Assembly (NCBI GenBank): GCA_016271365.2
Contig: CM057450.1
Coordinates: forward strand, 1,808,669,967-1,808,733,966
DNA length: 64,000 bases
Direction: 5' to 3'
Origin: Neoceratodus forsteri
Lineage: Eukaryota; Chordata; Ceratodontiformes; Ceratodontidae
Shown: positions 33,532 through 43,511 of the stretch, piece after piece
Numbering within the stretch: the first letter of the stretch is position 1
Layout of the letters: each line of letters begins with the position of its first letter
The notes under the pieces: generated by a model
Told to the model about the DNA's origin: nothing
Database searches by the model: none
The model's input: the letters and a program-made list of their open reading frames with translations, nothing else
Made by a program: the position numbers and the translations under genes

Positions 33532-33934
33532 AAAGGCCCTGTCCACACTACGCCTCTGTAACGTTACAGAGTGCCCAAACCGTTACAACGGTTTGCGTTT
33601 ACACCTGTAACGTTACAGGAAGCGTTTCTCTATTCATTGTTGAAACCACATATGAGGTGGTTTCAACAATGTAGCTCAAATCCTCCTCTATAAATAACGT
33701 TACGGCGGTGGTGTGGATGGAGTGTAACGGTCCCCTGCAGGGACCGAAGCGCAGCGCGAGCTGCATTGTGGGATCGGGCGCTGCCATAACGGTCGCTCGG
33801 CTCTCAATGTGTTGACTGGCAGTGCCGGTCCCGTAACGGACACCACCGAGGTGTGGACGCACTGCACTGCTCCCTGGCCGTAACGGATTGCAGCCGTTAC
33901 TGGGCCAGAGCAGTGTAGTGTGGATGGGGCCAAA
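33532..33934. mobile_element. PIF/Harbinger-like MITE, 3 bp target duplication
   Basis: Element 33535-33931, ends GGCCCTGTCCACACTAC and GTAGTGTGGATGGGGCC (one mismatch). Flanked by AAA on both sides (33532-33534, 33932-33934). Copy 1 of the host repeat has the empty site (gagaaagaggaac on its minus strand, at 22846-22858). Central hairpin TTGAAACCACATATGAGG...TGGTTTCAA. A second copy is at 47180-47570. Three-base duplications fit PIF/Harbinger; the family call is inferred. Confidence 0.8.
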
Positions 33935-34148
33935 GAGAAACTGTGAAGTTGTTAAATACAGGTAGCAGTGAATATATTCTCACTCTGGTGACATCACCAC
34001 TGCGACAGTACTTGCTAATGATGTAGGCACTGTGTGTATATCTATAAATATTCTCACAGTGGTGATGTCATCACAGTAGTTATTCCACTGCAATGAAAAT
34101 AACATGTTATCTCACTCATGTATCCCTCACCCCATTGTATAAATATAT

Positions 34149-34176
34149 ATACTATACAGAATGAGATACTTGGATA

Positions 34177-34225
<49 letters not shown>

Positions 34226-34789
34226 ATAGAGACACAAAAAATTTATTTTTGCAACTTGGATTACAATATGTTGCTGTGTAAAGACAATGTATAGTTTTTA
34301 TGATCATTTTACAGTTTTCTAAGAATGGTTTTATAAATGATTACATTACAAATGTTTGTTGTAATTTAGTACATTGTCATGACATTATGAATTATTTCAT
34401 GGTTAGGTCAGTGACACTACAAGTTGTTCTACGTGTTACATGCCCTGTTACACACATGGCCAGACTGACAAAGCTCCACGTAGTGAAAAATAAGGTTGCT
34501 TCACAAAGAATGGCACACAAACAGCACTTACAACAAAAGGGGCACATTGATTTGTTACAAAAAGTAGCCTTATGAAGGAACAGCATGACAGCAGCATAGA
34601 AGGATAATGACACCCTTGTGACAAGACATGGGCGACAACATGGGGCGAGGACGTAGGCGACAAGCACAAATGTTGGGCAGCTACCTCACCACCTTGCAGC
34701 CAACCCACCTCTCCACCAGATATACTTACCCACCACCAACTTTGCTATGTCAGATCCCCCTATTAAAGCTGTCTTTCATGCTACAGGCT
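34149..34789. other. No gene recognised; (GT)n(TA)n run
   Basis: Microsatellite at 34179-34224. Remaining sequence shows no family match. Confidence 0.4.
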
Positions 34790-35660
34790 ACTAAGTGTTC
34801 CACCAAAGTATTCCATTTGAGAAACACACTGGCTGTGAAATACGGTCTCCGTATTTCAGTACTGTATCCTTCAGACAAAAATCTGAGGTAGTGCACCCAC
34901 GCCCACTCCCCAGTGACACTGCACCTTCTGATACTGAACATCCATTCAGTGATACCCTTGTTGATCCCTTTTGATCATGTCCCCACATACACCCTCTCCA
35001 CCAGGGAATACATGTTCAGCTTGCTCGGCCCTTTACTCACAGGAGTCTAACTGAAATCCCGAGATCATGTTTGTCGAAGTAAGCTGCTGCACCCTTATCC
35101 ACACGAAGTGCCCTTAATCCTGTCAGCACATTAGCCTCTGTAACCATTGTATCAGTCAACTCCTAACCTCCCCATGCCCACTCCTCCTCTCACAGTTTTT
35201 GGATGCACCACTTTCTCCTTCGTGAAGACAGAACAGAAGTACTCATTTCATGCCTCTGCCTGGTCCTTTCCATTTGTCCACAAACCACCATCCTTCCATG
35301 TCATCACTATCCAAAATTTTTTTTCCAACCTTCTATTGATGTATCAGGAGAAGTGATTTTTTCTGTTGTTATTGCCCTGTTCCAATGTCATATCCCAGGA
35401 ACAGTTGACCAGCCAGGTAACATCCATGTCCTTCTTCGTGTACATGTCCCTTTTGTTCCTCCCCCAATTTCTTGAGTCTCCAAAACACTATTTTTCTTTG
35501 ACCTCATCACCTTCCTGACCTCCTAAGTCAGGAAGCAGCGTTTCCTTTATCCACTTCTTACTCCTTGTTCTTGTACATGTCTGAGTAGCCTCCACCAGAC
35601 CTTTGGTACTAACATCCCATTTTTATATACCATTCATGCATCGGGAATAGCCACAAGATG
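34790..35660 (-). pseudogene. Very old CR1 fragment
   Basis: Weak but ordered matches to CR1 on the minus strand: gtgttccaccaaag (34796) equals the tgttccacttgtccac block, tccaccagggaatacatgtt (35000) equals tccagggagtacatgttca, and gaacagaagtactcatttca (35229) equals the gagcagaaatacctgttcaa block upstream of the RT. The order matches the 62-63 kb CR1. The part between is shortened. Confidence 0.55.
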
Positions 35661-36297
35661 CATGCCCAGAATATACCACATCCTTTTACAGAATGCCTCA
35701 TTACATTCAGTCACCCTGGTACTTTACATTACATTGCCTTCCTGTGCCCTTTAATGTCCTGTAAGTGGATTCTGGTGCCTCTTTACCATGCACACACACA
35801 CACAAAGTGTGATGTGTTGTGGTATGGCATTATAACAGGTTAGTGCCGCTCCTGACAGTGCTTCACAAGATGTCATACAGTCTTGATAATTTTGTAAGTT
35901 CAATTGTGGCACTGCATGGGTTGACTTGAAATGCTGTTTTGTTTTCATATCAATACTGTAAGTAGTACTGATAGCTCAAAGGTTCGATTGTATTTCTCAG
36001 TCGTGCATACTTTCTTGTACTACTATTGTGGAAAACATTGCTGTGTATCCCCTTGCAGTACTCTACAAAACCACCACAAATGTAGTTACTTGTACATAGA
36101 CAATAAATTAGTAAGTATACGAAACTTGTAAGCGTTACTTTTAATTGTTGTCAGCAAAAGAAACCTATGTCATATCTTCACATACCAGCTATTGTCAAGT
36201 GTCATATGTATACCAAGTGGGAATGAAAGAGAAAGTGTGACCGTGAATGAGTTACTGGAAAAGAAACCTCCACAAATGCAACATACCAGTGTTGGAG
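35661..36297. other. No gene recognised
   Basis: A (CA)n run at 35794-35806. Possible 3' flank of the minus-strand P2X7-like gene; no polyadenylation signal was confirmed. Confidence 0.35.
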
Positions 36298-36730
36298 CTA
36301 GGCATCATGGAAGCCCTTGTAGGAATCAGACGGAAACATGGCCCTTATAGCAGTTACTGCACATGCAGGCAAAATGTTCCTGTTTTTTCTTCCCCAGGTG
36401 TTGCCACACCCAGTAATCGAACCTTCGGTATGCCATAATGTATATCCAAGAAGTCTACGAAGAAAATGGACAAAACACAGAAACAGGACATCAGACAGTT
36501 TCAATGTCAGCTTGTGACATGACTTTACATTATCAATCATTCACTGTTCACTTTGAATAACCACTCACAAGTCCTGGCAACAGCGGAAAAGAAGATATAT
36601 AAAGGCACCAAAAGGTGGACAATGGGGGGGTTGGGAAGGGATGGAAAGTAATGAGCATTAAGAGTTCAGTAGTGGAAGTAAGTATTCAAAAGTTGAATTG
36701 AGGGGTATGTATCAACGAAGTTGGACCTTA

Positions 36731-38050
36731 TATCTCCTTGTTCACACAGTTAGTGACTTGTTCAGGGTCACATAGTGAGTCAGTGACTGTGGTGGGATTA
36801 TAACCTGGTATCTCATGGTTCACACACTTACTGATTTGCTCAGGGTTACAGTGAGTCCATGGCTGTGGCAAGATAATAACCTGGGATATCATGGTTCACA
36901 GTTACTGAATTACTCAGGGTTACAGTGACTCAGTGGCTGTGGTGGGATTATAACCTGCTCTCTCCTAGCTCACATTTAGTGACTTGCTTAGGGCCACACA
37001 GTGAGTCAGTGGCTTCGGGGGGATCATAACTTGGGATCTCCTGGTTCACAGTTACTGACTTGCTCAAGGCCACAGAGACTCAGTGGCTATGGTGGGATTA
37101 TAACCTGGTATGTCCTGGTTCACATTTAGTGACTTGCTCAGGGTCACACAATGAGTCAGTGGCTTTGGGGGGGGATATAACCTGAAATCTCCTCGTTCAC
37201 AGCTACTAACATGCTGAAGGTCACATAGCAAATCAGTGGCTGTGGTGGGATCATAACTGGCTCTCTCCTGGTCCACATTTAGTGACTTGATCAGTGCCAT
37301 ACAGTGGGTCAATGGCTTTGGGTGGGGGGGGGGATATAACCTGAAATCTCCTGGTTCACAGTTACTGACTTGCTGAAGGTCACATAGCAAGTGTGTGGCT
37401 GTGGTGAGATCATAACCTGGGATCTCCTGGTTCACAGTTACTGACTTGCTCAAGGTCACAGAGACTCAGTGGCTGTGGTGGGATTATAACCTGGGATCTC
37501 CTGGTTCACAGGTACTGACTTGCTCAAAGTTACAGTGAGTCAGTGGTTGTGGTGGGATTATAATCTGCTATCTCCTGGTTCACAGTTAGTGACTTGCTCA
37601 GGGCCACTCAGTGAGTCAGCGACTGTGGTGGGATTATAATCCGGGAGCTCCTGGGTCACAGTTAGTGATTTGCTCAGGCTCGCACGTAAGCAATAAGACA
37701 CGATGGGGTGTGCATTAAACAGATCTAATGCACGGCTAGGGGGACGTAGTGAGGCACGAGGCCACAGGCCGAGTGCATCCAGTCCTCTAGCCGTGTGCAT
37801 TAGAGCTGTCTAATGCACATCCCCAGAGTGGCTTATTGCACTTATAAAATGGGCCTGTGTATTATAAATGAGGTTTGTAGTTTTAGCTGTGCATTAGACA
37901 CATCTAATGCACGGCTAACAACCAATCAGATTGCTTGAAATCCTTTGCTCATTTTATAAAGTGAGACAGTGGCTGTGGTGGGATTACAACCCGAGATCTC
38001 CTGGTTCACAACTTGATCAGGGTCATACAGTGAGATAGTGGTTGTGCAGG
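36731..38050. repeat. Tandem array derived from a CORE-SINE segment
   Basis: About 13 or more units of 72-83 bp. On the minus strand each unit reads like box B (GGTTATAATCCCACC, compare GGTTCGAATCCC) followed by CAGCCACTGACTCACTGTG, TGACCCTGAGCAAGTCAC and AACTGTGAACCAGGAG. The centre is the CORE/MIR motif (TGTGACCTTGGGCAAGTCAC). Copies at roughly 36780, 36860, 36935, 37015, 37085, 37165, 37240, 37320, 37400, 37475, 37550, 37625 and 37970. Interrupted at 37686-37960. Lies in the intron between exons B and C of the P2X7-like gene. Confidence 0.85.
37686..37960. repeat. Foldback insertion inside the SINE-core array
   Basis: Arms GCAATAAGACACGATGGGG...TGTGCATTA and TAATGCACATCCCC...TTATTGC bracket CTAATGCACGGCTAG/CTAGCCGTGTGCATTAG. 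The motif GTGCATTAGACACATCTAATGCAC-like recurs a third time at 37890-37914. Breaks the tandem array between two units. Confidence 0.75.
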
Positions 38051-38856
38051 CTATGTTTTCCTCTATTGTCTCACATGATATTGTGATTTTCATCCACTAT
38101 ACAGTATACTTTATGTACTACAGTCTATCCTGACTTCTCCTTCTGTGTTCCCTTGTTGTTTGTGACTGGGGTATTTTTCTACCCAGCCTTCCTTGAAAAG
38201 TATTCTGATGTTTCACAGAAACATTCTTTGAAAGTGAACCATGTTGAATACTCACTCATTTCTAGGTTCGCTGTCGCCAACTGGACCACCCAGCTCGATA
38301 CACTCATGCAGGCAGGACATAAGGACATCCTCGTCGAGACATATGTTTTTAAAACCTTGAACATCAGTGATGCAATCCACACCATCCATTTGTTCAGATT
38401 TCTCTGACACTGCTGAATAGTACCAGCAGCATCGGTTCTTACGAGGTGTGGGCATAAATGTGCAATTGCCACAACTGTACCTGACATGAAAGCAAAAAAT
38501 GTTATTACAGCAACATGTATCCATACTGCCAAACAACATTCACTACATCGACATCGAATTCAGAAATACATAACATATGTGTGTTATGTGTATAACATTG
38601 TACAGGTAATTAGAAACAGGAGAAAATGAAGTGCAGGGATTGTACCAGTTCAAGGACAGTGGGGCAACTGAAAGGAGCATGATAGTGAGGAATGGTATGG
38701 TGAAGAACACCTTTTGGGGAGAAGTTCCAAGGGCGGAGGGTGGTGAATACTAAAGACCGGTAACAACGTACAGTACGTAGTTAGGTTAGGTATCAATTCA
38801 CAGCAATAAATGTGGACAAACACACAGTAACAGGAGGATTATATTTAAGCAATATA

Positions 38857-38993
38857 CCATGACGGGGAGTGGGTATATTGGTGGATTTACAATGCCTGGT
38901 GTGGTTCGGTCATGAGGTGCAGTCGAGTAACTTAAACACACAAGGAGTGGTAAATCAAGCCATATACTCACTCCATGTCATGGTATATTGCTG
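38857..38993. repeat. Foldback element
   Basis: ATATACCATGAC...AGTGGGTATAT at left pairs with ATATACTCACTCCATGTC and ATGGTATAT at right. A related sequence with ggatttacaatgcctggtg recurs at 39140-39160. Confidence 0.7.
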
Positions 38994-41597
38994 TTATGCA
39001 ATATTCAGCTTTTTGTCTCTTTTTATAGTCAAATAAAACTTTTACAGCAGGTATACTGGAGTATTTATCATGGTCAGGTGATGTGTTTGACCAATGAGGT
39101 TACATTTTTTTTAGTACACCATGGTATAATACTAGGATTTACAATGCCTGGTGCGTTTGGAACACAACAAGCCTTGAAAATCCTAGCATACCCCACACCC
39201 TGGAGTGCTATATAATGATCAGAAAATATAGCCAGAAATGTGTCTGCTACAACTGTTTACTGTACATAGTCTGTCAACAAATTATTGGTACCAGAGAACT
39301 TGATGAGAGACATGTGGTTCGAAAAGTGATTAGGTTTTTCAGTACCAGCCACTCTGAATAACATCAGTGTTGGGACTTATACAGACAGTAATAAAGGTAA
39401 TAAGACTGACACCTCGAATGCAGTGGTGCTCAGGATGTAAGGTAAGATAGGATCACAGCATGAAGGTATTGAAGCAGGAATCACATACATTTATTGGATG
39501 TGATGCTTTGGCAAAGCCTTTGACAATGTCACACACATAAATAATATAGGTTGTGAAAGCATTCGACATAAGATGACAGCAACAGATTTGGGTCTAAGTG
39601 ACAAAAGACAGAGGTAGTGGTAAATGGTCTGCACTCTACGAAGTAAACAGATAATCAAAGAAACACCTTGTGCATCAGTCCATTTGCTAGTCCTCTAGCA
39701 GGTCATTGTGACACTTTGAAGTGAATAATTCATTTCAAATTAATCAAAACACTGATACATGTATTATGGACACACACACAGAGAAAATGACAGCCATAGA
39801 AACACACACAAAGTAAAGTGAGGCATTTCATTTAATACATTCATGACATTCAGTGAAATAAGAAAAGCTTCACATTACAAAAAACACATCTAGAGCAACT
39901 GTCACACCTCAAAGAAAGCAAAACGCAGTACAAGAAACTGACCCTTGCCACAAAAGATTCTCAGGGAGATATTCCCAAAGGCAGCAGGTCAAAAATGCAG
40001 GTACCATGCATCAGAACCGGATAGTGGAACCAGTGCACAAAATAATGTCCTAATACCAGGCACTCGGTGGCATGAGGCCGATGACAGCTGACATAACCAC
40101 CACAACAGGATACAGACTTCACTGACAGAGGGAAACATTGAATGTACCATCATGGTGTCCATGACTACTCTAAGATTACTTATTATTATCCTATGGGCAA
40201 TGATCTGACTGTGGTAATGTGCCACAGCCAATCACAACACTGGGCGCACTGGCAGATATTACACCCTTTCCTGCATAGCTATAGAAACCCCTCCACGATC
40301 ACAGAGAGTGCACCTATAATAAGTAATAGAAATCAAACGCATCTACATTGATGTCTGTGTTTATTGAACATTAATATAACACTATCTGATCCATGAAGCA
40401 GTGCCTCCCTCTTTCATAATGCACTCTACTGGTTATAAGCCATAATATGTACAAAAAACATGATTCTACCCATATCATAATGAGTAAGACATATCACACA
40501 GATCAGATTCCATAGAACACATCAGACATGATTCATGGTGTCAAAGAAAACTGTATCTTACTTTATTTAGACACCACAGACATTGGTCTTCTGGAACTAC
40601 AACAACAAACCTGCAAATTAAACTACTGGTGATGTAGTGCCCCCCTCCCCAACACCACCAGCAAAATGGGTCTCATATCACATCACACCCAAAAAGATAT
40701 CCAGGTACACACACAGAGCCAACCCCACACCAACATAGATGCTAGACAAACTACACCTGTGGTACACTGCAGGCAGTGTCACTTGGCGGATACCTTTTGG
40801 GGGAAGGGAGATTTCAGAGTGATGGTGTGTGGGGGTGGGGACACAACCAGTATGATAATCCATGAGACCACTGTTTGATGGGGATGCAAGACTAACATGT
40901 GGAGCATAAGCATGAATCACGTGCAGGATGGAAGAGCACCCGGACTGTGTGGTTGTGTGTGTGTGTGTGTGTGTTGGGGAGGGCATCCATGATATTGATT
41001 TCAGGATACTGCAGAATTCAAGGTTCTGGTCAATACACCACATGGGAACATTTGGCAATAAAGGAACAAGGGAGGCTGTACCAATGAACCAACAGGACAA
41101 TTGGCACACTGCTGTCTTCTGGCAAAGCATGAAGCTCTGCACACTGTGTGGCACACACAAAGGACAATATGCCTCAGGGTCCCTGGTATATGAGGCTTTG
41201 GCCCTGCTCCTGCCGTCTATGCATGCCTATTTGAAAACTGTGGCCGATGTATATGACAGATTGAGAGGCATTTAACACTATGCAATAATAAAAACTCAAA
41301 AGGAACAAATTATGGGCAACATTTTCATTACAAAATGCTCAACATGAATGATAAAAACAGTGCACATTGTTGAACTACTGAATAAAAATGACAACAAAAG
41401 ACTAGGCAGTACACATGTTTTATTACAGAAAAGAAAGACAAACAATTGTACTGTTTATTGCAGGACTATATACACACAAAGAACACAGAATAAGTATGTG
41501 AGAAAGTGTCAGGAATGAAATGTACTGAGATTGCATTTATTTCACTGGGCACTGTACATTTTTGACAGCTGTCACGATGCGACTGACAATACATTAC
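38994..41597. other. Intron of P2X7-like gene; no other gene recognised
   Basis: Contains a faint plus-strand CR1 RT trace (39480-39700: GKAFDNVTH, then VVNGLHS-like residues) and a (GT)n run at 40955-40975. The long frames at 40678-41275 on both strands have no family features. Confidence 0.35.
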
Positions 41598-41795
41598 CAT
41601 TCAGACAGCTCCATGGAATAGATCTTGCTGCCACTGCTGCCATCACAATCTTCATCTAAATCAGACACAATGTTTTTAGAGTTTGCTGCGAGGGGCTCAT
41701 CGCTATACGGAGCAACAATGAAGGGATGAGGTACCAGCTGTGCACGACAATGCCAGCAAGTCATTCCCCTCGTCGGAAGACATAACAGAACTCAT

Positions 41796-42789
41796 GCTCG
41801 ATCCTTCCGCTGTAATACTGACGGCCGCACACCTAATTATATCATCAAGCAGGACGATCCAGTGTAGCCGGGCACGTGCAGCGCGAAAGAAAACAGAGCA
41901 CGCAGATTAGTACACAGCACAAATTCAGAGCTGAATCACATAAAATCGAAACACAATAGGATGAAAAACACTGTACAGACCAACAAAACTAAAGGTAAGG
42001 GACTCAAAAAACAACAGGAGGTGAAAAAAAGGCAACCTTTGCATATGATCTTTAAGTCTGCCTTTTGCATATCCCTATATATGTTGTCACAATGGATAGT
42101 TGTAATCTTGAAAACAACAAAAGCGCACGTTGGGGAGGTGGTGCTCACGAAGATGCATCAAACATGTTTACCTGTTCAGATTCAGGCTCTCACCACCATA
42201 TAGAAAAGGACACCAACCACACTTGGTGATTAACTTTGTTATCTATTTATTTGATAAAGGACAGTTGTCCGAAATGCATCAGGTAGGCACTATGTGTTTT
42301 CTCTGTCAGTCATTATGACTGTCTTTCGATCAGTAGACAACGAAGTTAATCTCCGAGTGCTGTTGGTGTCCTTTTCTACATGGTGGTGAGTGCCGAATTT
42401 GAACAGGTAAACATATTTTTAATCTTACGGTCATCACAGTGGAATACTGAACCAATCAGAGAGCAGTTTTCACAATACTGATGACATCGCACTGCCTAGT
42501 GCAGCAACAGCAATGTCATATTTCAAAATAGTATGTTGAAAGCAGTGGACTTGAAGTCAGAAATGAATGTGAGAGAGGTAGAATAAGAGATGGAACCCTA
42601 CCACTTCTTTTATATTTTTTTCTATCTGCATATAAATGGTACTCAGGCAAGAACAAAGAGATATAGCTGGAGTAATTTAAACAACGCTGTAGAGGCCGTG
42701 GTCTCAGAATTCAGGAGGATGATGCCGGTCATCCTTCTGCAGCAGCGTCTCCAACAGTAGGTTCAGGAGCAGGACTGGACATCATAGAT
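41796..42789. other. No gene recognised; foldback listed separately
   Basis: Upstream side of the P2X7-like exon A. Apart from the foldback at 42165-42415 nothing is recognised. Confidence 0.35.
42165..42415. repeat. Foldback MITE with ~75 bp arms
   Basis: TGTTTACCTGTTCAGATTC at 42165 pairs with GAATTTGAACAGGTAAACA ending 42415. Inner blocks CTCACCACCAT-tAGAAAAGGACACCAAC and GTTGGTGTCCTTTTCTA-ATGGTGGTGAG confirm the arms. Confidence 0.85.
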
Positions 42790-43060
42790 TTATTTACTTT
42801 TATTTATTTGAGAGAAATCAGAATTACAATCCTTTGAGTCAAAGACTCCTTTGTAAAAGCTCCACGTCAGATAGACACATACATAAAATAACAGGATATT
42901 AACACAGTACAGTACAGGGAATATATACAATTGGCAGGTTACAGCAAGAGTGGTCATTAACAGTAGACCCCGTGTCATAGATATTTACATTTGGTAGGTT
43001 ACAGTTTCAGGGGGTCTTAAATGGACCCTGAGTCATAATATACACACAATGAGAGAGTAG
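42790..43060 (-). pseudogene. L2-type LINE 3' end
   Basis: Starts TTTATTTACTTTTATTTATT (the tail, minus strand) and carries CCTTTGAGTCAAAGACTCCTTT, about 22 bases also found at 45413-45434 in another LINE 3' end on the same strand. How far inward the LINE extends is unclear. Confidence 0.55.
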
Positions 43061-43425
43061 TAATGAGGGAATTAATCAAGAAACATCAGATATGGTTCCC
43101 TTTTCCAGTGTGTATCCTACATGAGTAAACTAACAAGTTATGAAAATGTTCCTCCTAGGGATTAAGCTACGCAACCTATAGAGGTGAAAAGTCGGAAGAT
43201 GACCAAATGATGTCTACCCCCCAGAGTAGGCCATTATGGACAGGGGTGGTCCTTTAAAGGGTGGTGGACAGTGTAAAGAATGGAGTAGCTGCTCCAATGG
43301 CCCAGCTGCAGCACTGTACAGGAACCTCAGGTTTAGGAGAGGATTTGGGTTGTCACGTCAGAAGGCAGGCCAGACTGGGGTAGCTGCCACGTAGCAGTGT
43401 ACTTCAGTGGGGTAGGGTTGCTGCC
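43061..43425. other. Possible continuation of LINE 3' region
   Basis: No frame with recognisable RT sequence. G-rich text near 43240-43400. Confidence 0.3.
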
Positions 43426-43511
43426 AGTCCCTCTGGCTGGGCCAGCCACCACAGCCAGTCCCTCTGGCTGGGCCAGCCACCACAGCCAGTCCCTCTGGCT
43501 GGGCCAGGGAG
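43426..43511. repeat. 31 bp minisatellite, ~2.8 units
   Basis: Unit CCAGTCCCTCTGGCTGGGCC + AGCCACCACAG, two full copies and a partial third, nearly identical to each other. Confidence 0.9.

Larger units (their letters stand above)
32815..34148 (-). repeat. Composite repeat, copy 2
   Basis: Inverted relative to copy 1. Palindrome at 32825-32925, inverted terminal motifs ATTTATACAATGGGGCTAGG at 32941 and CCTCACCCCATTGTATAAAT ending near 34144, and between them the CORE-SINE and hairpin block. It carries one later insertion, the MITE at 33535-33931, which copy 1 lacks. Without that MITE the copy is about 0.94 kb. Confidence 0.75.
36298..41795 (-). pseudogene. Three-exon gene for a P2X7-type zinc-binding cytoplasmic domain
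   Basis: Exon A 41598-41795 starts with MSSVMSSDEGNDLLAL; a frameshift leads to PFIVAPYSDEPLA, SDLDEDCDGSSGSK and MELSE, donor GT after TG of a tryptophan. Exon B 38256-38480 completes it: WYSCGNCTFMPTPRKNRCCW, VDCITDVQGFKNICL. Exon C 36298-36454 gives MAYRRFDYWVWQHLGKK, then after an A-run frameshift RNILPACAVTAIRAMFPS and a stop at 36298-36300. The Cys-x2-Cys...Cys-Cys order, CITxxxGFxxxCL, AYRxFxxWxWxxLG and (I/L)PxCAVxxIRxxFP match the C-terminal domain of P2X7 receptors and the stand-alone proteins that carry it. No channel part is present. Introns are 1.8 and 3.1 kb and contain satellite and foldback DNA. Two frameshifts suggest decay. The biochemical role of the stand-alone proteins is not known. 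Confidence 0.7.

Noticed and set aside
32941..34145. Autonomous transposon between the ATTTATACAATGGGG motifs
   Set aside because: No transposase frame inside; content is a SINE, a MITE and hairpins, so it was described as a composite repeat.
35651..35843. Small frame near (CA)n with a possible start
   Set aside because: No homology, crosses a simple repeat.
37064..37459. 131-codon frame with internal repeats (TLSKSxxVNQ)
   Set aside because: It is the tandem SINE-core array read in one frame; unit length variation breaks it. No sign of protein constraint.
36731..38050. CRISPR-like array of ~78 bp repeats
   Set aside because: Units are contiguous without unique spacers and match a SINE core; the context is a eukaryotic genome.
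40678..41275. Long overlapping open frames on both strands (160 and 115 codons)
   Set aside because: They cross a (GT)n run, give poly-Val-Cys or poly-Thr-His stretches, and contain no family motifs. Treated as chance frames in an intron.
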